The notes under the pieces are model-generated. The model searched no databases and had not been told where the DNA came from. It saw only the letters and a program-made list of their open reading frames with translations. Below are positions 43,746-50,552 of a stretch of 64,000 bases of DNA, piece after piece. The stretch comes from Mumia sp050632745 (GTDB taxonomy: Bacteria; Actinomycetota; Actinomycetes; Propionibacteriales; Nocardioidaceae): assembly GCF_050632745.1 (NCBI RefSeq), contig NZ_JBODSD010000006.1, forward strand, positions 124,001-188,000, given 5' to 3'. Numbering within the stretch: position 1 is the first letter of the stretch; each line of letters starts with the position of its first letter. The position numbers were made by a program, and so were the translations under genes.

Positions 43746-45046
43746 TCGACCACACGCTCGTCCGCACCCTGCGCGGGCAGGTCGCGGACCGTCTCAACGA
43801 GCAGCGCCGCCGCGACCAGGCGGCGGGCCTGGCTCCGATGTCCACCGACGACGAGCGCGAGTACGCCCGTTCGCTGATCGTGCAGGTCCTGGAGGACCAC
43901 GCGCGCTACGAGATCGCCGAGGGCCGCACGCCCATCCAGCCGGACGTGGAGGCCGAGCTCGCCGGTGCCATCCACTCGGCGCTGTTCGGGGTGGGCCGGC
44001 TGCAGCCGCTGCTCGACGACCCCGAGGTCGAGAACATCGACATCAACGGCTGCGACCAGGTGTTCGTCCAGTACGGCGACGGACGCGAGGAGCGCTACCC
44101 GGCGGTCGCCGAGACCGACGAGGAGCTCGTGGAGCTGATCCAGGTCCTCGGCGCCCACTCGGGGCTGTCGAGCCGGCCGTTCGACTCGGCGAACCCGCAG
44201 CTGGACCTGCGCCTGCCCGACGGGTCGCGTCTGTCGGCGGTCATGAACGTCTGCTCGCGCCCCGCGGTGTCGATCCGCAAGGCGCGCATGTCCAAGGTCT
44301 TCCTGGACGACCTCGTCGCCAACGGCACGATGTCGGAGGACCTGGGCGACTTCCTGAAGGCCGCCGTCGCCGCGCGCAAGAACATCATGATCGCGGGGGC
44401 CACGAACGCCGGCAAGACGACGATGCTGCGTGCGCTCGCCAACGAGATCCCGCCGCACGAGCGCATCATCACCGTCGAGCGTGCGCTCGAGGTCGGGCTC
44501 GGCGAGACGCCGGAGCTCCACCCGAACGTCGTCTCGTTCGAGGAGCGGCTGCCCAACTCCGAGGGACTCGGCGGCGTCACGATGGCCGAGCTCGTCCGGC
44601 GCTCGTTGCGCATGAACCCCTCGCGCGTCATCGTCGGCGAGGTGCTCGGCGACGAGATCGTCACGATGCTCAACGCGATGAGCCAGGGCAACGACGGCTC
44701 GCTGTCGACGATCCACGCCAACTCCTCGGTCGAGGTGTTCAACCGCATCGCCACGTACGCCCTGCAGGCTCGCGAGCGTCTCCCGGTGGAGGCGACGCAC
44801 CTGCTGGTCGCCGGCGCGCTCGACTTCGTCGTCTTCATGCGCAAGCACAACGACGCCCACCTCGGCGGCGGCCAGGCCCGCGTCGTCGAGAGCGTTCGCG
44901 AGGTCGTGGGCTTCGACAGCCAGGTGCTCTCGTCGGAGGTGTTCGCGCCCGATGCCGAGGGACGCGCCGTCGCCCACGCGCCGATCTCGTGCGCGGAGGA
45001 GCTCGCGGGGTACGGCTACCAGCCGTTGGTGCACGGAGGCTGGTGA
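43742..45046 (+). CDS. tadA: Tad pilus assembly ATPase TadA/CpaF
   Basis: 434 residues. Secretion-superfamily ATPase that powers pilus extension (and, in some Tad systems, retraction). Walker A GATNAGKTT near residues 218-226, Asp box ERALEVGLGETPELHPNVV, Walker B region NPSRVIVGEVLGDEIVTM, His box GNDGSLSTIHANSS. N-terminal region with VENIDINGCDQVFVQYGDGREE is typical of CpaF. Coupled on both sides. Confidence 0.93.
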   Translation: MIDHTLVRTLRGQVADRLNEQRRRDQAAGLAPMSTDDEREYARSLIVQVLEDHARYEIAEGRTPIQPDVEAELAGAIHSALFGVGRLQPLLDDPEVENIDINGCDQVFVQYGDGREERYPAVAETDEELVELIQVLGAHSGLSSRPFDSANPQLDLRLPDGSRLSAVMNVCSRPAVSIRKARMSKVFLDDLVANGTMSEDLGDFLKAAVAARKNIMIAGATNAGKTTMLRALANEIPPHERIITVERALEVGLGETPELHPNVVSFEERLPNSEGLGGVTMAELVRRSLRMNPSRVIVGEVLGDEIVTMLNAMSQGNDGSLSTIHANSSVEVFNRIATYALQARERLPVEATHLLVAGALDFVVFMRKHNDAHLGGGQARVVESVREVVGFDSQVLSSEVFAPDAEGRAVAHAPISCAEELAGYGYQPLVHGGW

Positions 45047-45933
45047 TGGAGGAGCTGCGCGTCCCGCTGGCGCTGACCGCCGGTGCCCTGGTGGGCGTCG
45101 GCGGGCTGATCCTGCTGCTCGCGCTGCGCCCCCGCGAGGCGCGCCCGCCGATGCTCCGCCGGAAGAACTCGGCCCGTCGGACCGAGCGACAGGTACGCCT
45201 GGCCGCGGCCGGCGTGATCGCGTTCGCGCTGACCCTGCTCGTCACGCGCTGGATCGTGCTCGCCGCCGTGATCGGGGCCGTGGTGGCGCTCTGGGACCGC
45301 CTCCTCGGCGGGGGCCGGGCGGAGCGCGACGCGATCGTGCGCGCCGACGGGCTCGCCGCATGGATCGAGGCGCTGCGTGACACCATCGCCGGCGCCGTGG
45401 GGCTCGAGCAGGCGATCCCGGCGACCGCGAAGAACGCGGCACCGTCGATCCGTCCGTCCCTCAACCTCCTTGTCGACCGGCTGCGCGTCCGTGAGCCGCT
45501 CCCGGACGCGCTGATGCGCTTCGCCGACGACCTCGACGACCCGTCGGCCGACGTCGCGGTGGCCGCGCTGGTGCTCAACGCGCGGCTGCGGGGCCCGGGC
45601 CTGCGCGAGGTGCTGTCGGCCCTCGCGGAGTCCGCCCGCGCCGAGCTCGACGTACGCCGCCGGGTCGAGTCCAGCCGGCGCAGCACCCGCCGCAGCGTGC
45701 AGATCGTGGTCGGCGTGATCGTCGCGGTCGCCGGAGCGCTGGTCCTGTTCAACCCCGCGTACGTCGCCCCGTACGGCACCTTCGTCGGCCAGCTGGTCCT
45801 CGCCGCGGTCCTCGCGATGTTCGGTGCGGCCGTTCTCTGGATGCGGAAGCTGTCCGGGGTCGAGCAGCCCGAGCGGTTCCTGATCTCCGCGAAGCCGACC
45901 CGGTCGCGCGAGAGGCGGGTGGTGTCGCGATGA
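45046..45933 (+). CDS. tadB: Tad pilus inner-membrane platform protein TadB
   Basis: 295 residues. Helices at the N-terminus (LALTAGALVGVGGLILLLAL and GVIAFALTLLVTRWIVL), a T2SSF domain containing AAWIEALRDTIAGAVGLEQAI and FADDLDDPSADVAVAAL, then helices near the C-terminus. One base overlaps the tadA stop. Works with TadC as the platform for the ATPase. Confidence 0.88.
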   Translation: MEELRVPLALTAGALVGVGGLILLLALRPREARPPMLRRKNSARRTERQVRLAAAGVIAFALTLLVTRWIVLAAVIGAVVALWDRLLGGGRAERDAIVRADGLAAWIEALRDTIAGAVGLEQAIPATAKNAAPSIRPSLNLLVDRLRVREPLPDALMRFADDLDDPSADVAVAALVLNARLRGPGLREVLSALAESARAELDVRRRVESSRRSTRRSVQIVVGVIVAVAGALVLFNPAYVAPYGTFVGQLVLAAVLAMFGAAVLWMRKLSGVEQPERFLISAKPTRSRERRVVSR

Positions 45934-46826
45934 TGCTGGCGATGCTCGCCGGGGCCGCCGTCGGCGCCGGCATCCTCATCCTCGTCCGCATGGCCGTACG
46001 CCCGGTGCCGGGCGTGGCGGCCACGCTGGCGCGGGTCGACGGTGCGAAGCGGCGCGCCCGGCCGCGTCCCGGTGCCGAGGACGGCAAGAAGCCGGACATG
46101 ATCGACCGCTGGCGCACGTCGGTGGGGGAGCGGTTCGAGGACGAGGTCTCCGCCCGGGGGTGGTCGTTCACACGGACCCGCGCCGACCTCGCGGTCGTCG
46201 ACCGCCCGTTCGCGCAGCACCTGGGGACCAAGGTGCTGCTGGCGCTGGCCGCGCTGGTGTGGTTCCCGATGATCTTCACCCTGCTGGGCTACGACCCGTT
46301 CGGCGTGCCCGCGGTGGTCACGATCCTTTTCGCCGTGGGTGCCTTCTTCCTCCCGGACGCAGAGCTGCATCGTGACGCCGAGAAGCGCCGCCGTGACTTC
46401 CGCCACGTCACCGGATCGTTCCTCGATCTCGTCGCCATGAACCTGGCCGGGGGTCGTGGTCTCCCCGAAGCGCTCCTCGCGGCGTCCACGGTCGGCGACC
46501 ACTGGGCCATGGTCCGCATCCGCGAGGCGATCACCAACGCGCGCCTCTCCGGCCGCACCCCGTGGGAGGGCATCGCCCAGCTCGGGCAGGAGCTCGGTGT
46601 AGACGAGCTGCGAGACCTTGCCTCTACGCTGGGGCTGGCCGGTGACGAAGGCGCTCGCATCCGTGAGAGTCTTCTCGCACGGGCGAACAGCATGCGACGC
46701 CGCGAGCTCGCCGACATCGAGGGAGCTGCCGGAGAGAGCTCGCAGTCGATGCTGGTGGCGCAGCTGCTCATGTGCGTCGCCTTCTTGGTCTTCCTGGCCT
46801 ATCCCGCGGTGTCGAAGCTCGGGTGA
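45930..46826 (+). CDS. tadC: Tad pilus inner-membrane platform protein TadC
   Basis: 298 residues, T2SSF family. The hallmark LDLVAMNLAGGRGLPEALLAAS and ELRDLASTLGLAGDEGARIRESL segments fit TadC. Membrane helices are at residues 1-25, about 100-145 and at the C-terminus (SMLVAQLLMCVAFLVFLAYP). ATGA overlap with tadB. Confidence 0.88.
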   Translation: MMLAMLAGAAVGAGILILVRMAVRPVPGVAATLARVDGAKRRARPRPGAEDGKKPDMIDRWRTSVGERFEDEVSARGWSFTRTRADLAVVDRPFAQHLGTKVLLALAALVWFPMIFTLLGYDPFGVPAVVTILFAVGAFFLPDAELHRDAEKRRRDFRHVTGSFLDLVAMNLAGGRGLPEALLAASTVGDHWAMVRIREAITNARLSGRTPWEGIAQLGQELGVDELRDLASTLGLAGDEGARIRESLLARANSMRRRELADIEGAAGESSQSMLVAQLLMCVAFLVFLAYPAVSKLG

Positions 46827-46852
46827 CGTCGTGCAGCAAGGAAAGGAACAAC

Positions 46853-47065
46853 ATGTACTCACAGGTGCTGGCCGCTCAGGTGCTGATCGCGAAGGTTCGC
46901 GGTCGCGCCGCCGCGGCGCGACGCGAGGGCCGTTCCGAGGTCGGGGCCTCCGCGATCGAGTGGGCGATCATCTCTGCGATCGTGGTCGCCGCGGCCCTGC
47001 TGATCGGGGTGGCGATCAACAACGTGGTCAACAACAACATCGACCAGATCAACGAAGGCGGCTGA
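46853..47065 (+). CDS. flp: Flp-type pilin
   Basis: 70 residues. A basic leader of 31 residues ends at Gly31, and mature sequence starts ASAIEWAIISAIVVAAALLIG. Glu at +5 (E36) and the hydrophobic helix are the Flp pilin signature; prepilin peptidase would cut after G31. The major subunit of the Tad pilus. The ribosome site AAGGAAAGGAAC precedes the ATG by about six bases. Its stop overlaps the CTG proposed as start of the next gene. Confidence 0.9.
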   Translation: MYSQVLAAQVLIAKVRGRAAAARREGRSEVGASAIEWAIISAIVVAAALLIGVAINNVVNNNIDQINEGG

Positions 47066-47493
47066 GCCTAGGGGCTCGCCGCCGGCTCGGCCGGGGCGAA
47101 CGAGGCGCGAGCGCGGTCGAGTTCGCGGTCATCGCGCCGATCCTCCTCCTGCTGGTGTTCGCGACGATCCAGGTCGGGCTGTACATGTACGCCCGCAACG
47201 TCGCGCAGACCGCGGCGCGGGAGGGCGTCTCGTACCTCCGTCTCGCCGGTGACAACCCCAACGCCGGCGCGTACCTGGCCAACGCCGAGGAGCTGAGCGT
47301 CGGCTACGCCGACAAGCTAGGACGGCTGGATGCCGTCAGTGCCGACGGGTCGATCGACGAGACGACCGGCCGGGTGACGATGGTCGTGCAGGGCGAGGCC
47401 GTGCTGCCGCTGGGCGGTCGGATCACGGTCGTGCAGTCCGCCGACGCGACGCTCGAGCAGTTCCGCGTCGATCCGCGGAGCGTGGCGCCGTGA
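47062..47493 (+). CDS. tadE: TadE-like minor pilin (CTG start proposed)
   Basis: 143 residues. Short basic leader, then G15|ASAVEFAVIAPILLLLVFA with Glu at +5 and the membrane helix, the TadE prepilin-like form. No ATG, GTG or TTG is close. The only reasonable position is CTG at 47062, overlapping the flp stop as CTGA, parallel to the ATGA/GTGA couplings of neighbouring genes. An in-frame GTG near 46957 would overlap flp by over 100 bases and is less likely. Followed by a GTGA overlap with the next gene. Confidence 0.7.
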   Translation: MSLGARRRLGRGERGASAVEFAVIAPILLLLVFATIQVGLYMYARNVAQTAAREGVSYLRLAGDNPNAGAYLANAEELSVGYADKLGRLDAVSADGSIDETTGRVTMVVQGEAVLPLGGRITVVQSADATLEQFRVDPRSVAP

Positions 47494-47939
47494 GGGCCCG
47501 GCGGGACGACAGCGGCGCTTCCAGCCTCGAGCTCGTGATCCTCGCGCCGTTCGTGATGATGCTGATGATGCTCATCGTCGCGTTCGCGCGCTACGCCCAG
47601 GCCGAGAACCTTGTCGACCAGGCGGCTCGTGACGCGGCACGGGCGGCCACGGCGCAGAACGACCGTACGGCGGTGGCGGGCATCGCAGCCTCGGCCGTCG
47701 CGTCGACGATGGACGACGCACCGCAGAGCTGTCGCGACACGGCGAGCGCCGGTGCACCGGTGCTCAACGGCAAGGCCTTCACCGTGCCGGACCCCGACGA
47801 CGCCGACGAGGTCGCCTCGGTGACCATCACGGTCACCTGCACGCTGAGCACGGGCGACCTGAGCTTCTTCCCGTTCTGGGAGATCCAGGTCGAGCGCACG
47901 TTCACGAGCCCGCTCGACCGCTACCGGGGCTACCGATGA
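47490..47939 (+). CDS. TadE/TadF-like minor pilin
   Basis: 149 residues. MRARRDDSG|ASSLELVILAPFVMMLMMLIVAF: short leader, prepilin cleavage after Gly9, Glu at +5 and one helix. The extracellular part has two Cys (QSCRDT and VTCTLS). Starts GTG overlapping the stop of the previous gene. Minor pilin or pilus-tip component of the Tad system. Confidence 0.82.
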   Translation: MRARRDDSGASSLELVILAPFVMMLMMLIVAFARYAQAENLVDQAARDAARAATAQNDRTAVAGIAASAVASTMDDAPQSCRDTASAGAPVLNGKAFTVPDPDDADEVASVTITVTCTLSTGDLSFFPFWEIQVERTFTSPLDRYRGYR

Positions 47940-48694
47940 GGCGCGCGGCTGCGTACGCCCGGCGTCTCGCCACTCGTGTGGCTGCCCGCCGTGACGAAGC
48001 CGGCTCCGTGGCGCCGTTCGTCGTGATCGTCAGCGTCGGGCTGCTGCTGCTCGCGGGGCTGGTCATCGACGGCGGCCGGCAGCTCAACGCCAAGGGCATC
48101 GCGATCGCCTATGCCCAGGAGGCCGCGCGTGCGGGTGCCCAGGCGGTCAACGTGGCCGACCCGTCTCTCGGGCTGCTCGACTCCGACGCGCTGTCGGCTG
48201 CGCGCAACTACTGCGTGCAGGCCCAGGCGGGCGACGCGACCCTCGTCCGGTGCCACGCCGAGATCCGTGACGTCACGATCAACGGAGCTCGGACCCGCGC
48301 GGTCGAGGTCGAGACGGAAGTCTCCCGGACGGCGATCATCATCGGCATGATCGGGCGGGAGACCCTCACCGCGAGCGGGATCGCGCAGGCTCGTCCGATC
48401 TCCGGGATCGACGCTCCCGACGATGCGAAGCTGAGCACGCTCGACCCGCCCTCGGTCGTTCCGCCGGGTGGGGGCGAGGACGACGAGGAAGGTGGAGGCG
48501 GCGGCCTGCCGATCTCGAGCTGGACCCCGCCGTCCCCGTCGCCGATCGAGCCGTGCGTCACCCCGACTCCCGAGGAGTCGCCCGAGACCGAGAAGACACC
48601 GGGGTCGCCGGGGACCGATCCGTCGCCGTCCGACCCGACCACGACGCCGACCGAGCCTGAGCCGACGTGCATCCCGCCGGAGGAGGACCGGTGA
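47936..48694 (+). CDS. TadG-like pilus-associated protein
   Basis: 252 residues. One N-terminal helix (GSVAPFVVIVSVGLLLLAGLVIDGGRQL) typical of the TadG N-terminus (DxGRQ after the helix), then an exposed domain with a Cys pair (NYCVQA and VRCHAE). The last 85 residues are Gly/Pro/Ser/Thr/Glu-rich and disordered, as a wall-spanning linker. It lacks the Glu(+5) pilin motif. ATGA overlap with the preceding gene; last gene of the coupled tad run. Confidence 0.75.
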   Translation: MRRAAAYARRLATRVAARRDEAGSVAPFVVIVSVGLLLLAGLVIDGGRQLNAKGIAIAYAQEAARAGAQAVNVADPSLGLLDSDALSAARNYCVQAQAGDATLVRCHAEIRDVTINGARTRAVEVETEVSRTAIIIGMIGRETLTASGIAQARPISGIDAPDDAKLSTLDPPSVVPPGGGEDDEEGGGGGLPISSWTPPSPSPIEPCVTPTPEESPETEKTPGSPGTDPSPSDPTTTPTEPEPTCIPPEEDR

Positions 48695-48855
48695 CGACGC
48701 GTGTTGTCCCCAGCTCACGGGCGCGGCTCCGCGGTGCACGACGCGGCGCCGTTAACCTCCTGCTCATGCGGCAAGGGGTTCACCCTGAGCCTTGTACCGG
48801 ATATTGTGCGGTTTCGTTGGCGGTTTGCCAGGACAGAAGCAGGAAGGTCTCGGGA
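48695..48855. other. Intergenic control region before the exported-protein genes
   Basis: 161 bases, markedly AT-richer around 48780-48830 (TTGTACCGGATATTGTGCGG), which is a plausible promoter for the genes from 48856. AGGAAGG (about 48841-48847) lies nine bases before the GTG start. No obvious hairpin. Confidence 0.45.
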
Positions 48856-49467
48856 GTGCAGCTTCGATGGATCCTGACCGCGGCTGCGGCAGTCCTCGCG
48901 CTGAGCGGCTGCAGCGACGGCGGCGACTCGGCCAAGGCCGAGCAGACGCCGACGCCCACGGAGACCTCGGCGACCGCGACCCCGTCCCCGACGCCCAGCC
49001 CTACACCGACGGCGACAACGCCACCGAACCCGTTCCCTGGGATCGCGATGACCTTCACCGGTGGTCCGGCTGGCGACGCGCGTGTGGAGGTGCTCAAGAC
49101 CTTCGTCGCAGGAAGCGCCTACTCCCAGCGTGAGTACGCCGTCCCGCCCCAGCTGCGCGCCGTGCTGTCACGAGACCTCCAGCGCTTCCTCGCTCGCGGA
49201 GTCAATGACGCGAAGAAGAACGGTTGGGTCGTCCCGGCTGAGCCGGTCGCACAGGTCGCCGCGCTCAAGGGAGGGAGCACGTCCACGGCACGCCTGTGCC
49301 GCTGGAGCCCGTCCGTGTCGTGGGTCGACGCCAAGACCGGCAAGTACGTCGAGGCGCGTGAGAACCAGTGGAACGCTCTAGCGATCACGATGAGGTCAGC
49401 TGGCGGCCGTTGGGTTCTCACGAAGGTCGAGCCGGCCGGCCAGTGCGACGTCAAGGCGCCGCGATGA
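48856..49467 (+). CDS. Lipoprotein of the Tad/ESX-linked region
   Basis: 203 residues. Lipoprotein signal LALSGC with acylated Cys19, then a 40-residue Thr/Pro linker (TPTPTETSATATPSPTPSP) that would cross the cell wall, then a compact domain of about 140 residues with a Cys pair (ARLCRW and GQCDVK). The domain is not recognised; ANxxKNG-like and W-rich segments are seen. GTG at 48856. Coupled to the next exported protein by ATGA. Confidence 0.6.
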   Translation: MQLRWILTAAAAVLALSGCSDGGDSAKAEQTPTPTETSATATPSPTPSPTPTATTPPNPFPGIAMTFTGGPAGDARVEVLKTFVAGSAYSQREYAVPPQLRAVLSRDLQRFLARGVNDAKKNGWVVPAEPVAQVAALKGGSTSTARLCRWSPSVSWVDAKTGKYVEARENQWNALAITMRSAGGRWVLTKVEPAGQCDVKAPR

Positions 49468-50522
49468 TCCGCCGCTTCCAGATCGTGTCGCTCGCGGTCC
49501 TTCTCGCGCTGACCGTCTCCACTGCCGCGGCCAGCGCAGACGACACCTGGGGGACACCACCGACCGGCGGCACAGGAAGCGGTGGGACGACCGCGCCTGC
49601 GTCGTCCCCGCCGAAGCAGGAGCAGATCCGAGACTGCACCGTCTACGCGAGCGGGACGGGCATGGGCTCCTACTGTGCTGGGGGCGGAGGCAACAGCGAG
49701 ACTTTGCGTCAACGGTACGGCGGCATGGACTTCGTGCCGTGCCGGTACGAGGCGCTGCCCGACTGGGTCGAGGCGCCGACGAACCCCGATCCCGACCGAG
49801 GCCGGTTCCTGCTGAAGCGGTGCATCGAGGACATCAACTGGGACACGTACGCCGGCGGCAACAAGATGCACGTCTCGATCTCGATCGAATGGGTTCCGAA
49901 CGACGCAGACATCACCCCGCCCGCCAACAGCCTGACGGAGTTTCTGTGGACCCGCGCAGTGACGGGGGCCGACACGGCGCTCCCCATCCCGGTGATGCGT
50001 CCTGAGCCGTCGACGGTTCCCGTCGTGGGCTATCCGACGTTCTTCACGTTCGCGTGGGTCAATCCGAAGACCGGGCGGCCCATCTCGGAGGGCGCTGGGG
50101 CACCGCTCGGCGACCCGTACCGGGAGGTCGTCGTCCCGGGGCGGGGTCTTCGCATGGTTGCCGAGGCGACCGAAGTCGTGATCGATCCGCATCAGACCGA
50201 CATGGAGCCCATCACCTGCGATCCGGCCGACCTCGTCTACGAGGCCGACACCTCCGTCGCACAGCAGCCGTCCGACTGCCGCATCACGTTCACGCGTTCG
50301 TCGGCGACAGCGAAGACGTACGCCGACAACGACGCTCCGGCGCTCCCGCAGGTGTACGTCTCGGCGTATCCCCTGACCGTGACCGTCAGGTGGCGGATCA
50401 CCTACGGATTCGACGGTGAGGCGACCCAAGAGCTCGGCAACGGGTTCGAGATGACCGCGACGCAGGCGTTGCCGGTCCAGGAGGTCCAGGCCCCCAACGA
50501 GCCCCCGATCGTCCTCTACTGA
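49464..50522 (+). CDS. Exported protein of unknown function
   Basis: 352 residues. Sec-type signal peptide MIRRFQIVSLAVLLALTVSTAAASA with likely cleavage after ASA (about residue 25). The mature part begins with a Gly/Ser/Thr/Pro linker and then a beta-rich region with several Cys (RDCTVY, SYCAGG, VPCRYE, KRCIED, ITCDPA, SDCRIT), suggesting three disulfides. No membrane helix at the end, so it is secreted or wall-associated. Downstream of the lipoprotein and upstream of the LysM/BTAD protein; probably an accessory of the pilus or cell surface. Family not recognised. Confidence 0.6.
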   Translation: MIRRFQIVSLAVLLALTVSTAAASADDTWGTPPTGGTGSGGTTAPASSPPKQEQIRDCTVYASGTGMGSYCAGGGGNSETLRQRYGGMDFVPCRYEALPDWVEAPTNPDPDRGRFLLKRCIEDINWDTYAGGNKMHVSISIEWVPNDADITPPANSLTEFLWTRAVTGADTALPIPVMRPEPSTVPVVGYPTFFTFAWVNPKTGRPISEGAGAPLGDPYREVVVPGRGLRMVAEATEVVIDPHQTDMEPITCDPADLVYEADTSVAQQPSDCRITFTRSSATAKTYADNDAPALPQVYVSAYPLTVTVRWRITYGFDGEATQELGNGFEMTATQALPVQEVQAPNEPPIVLY

Positions 50523-50552
50523 CGCCCGTACGCAACTGAAGGATTGAAGGCG

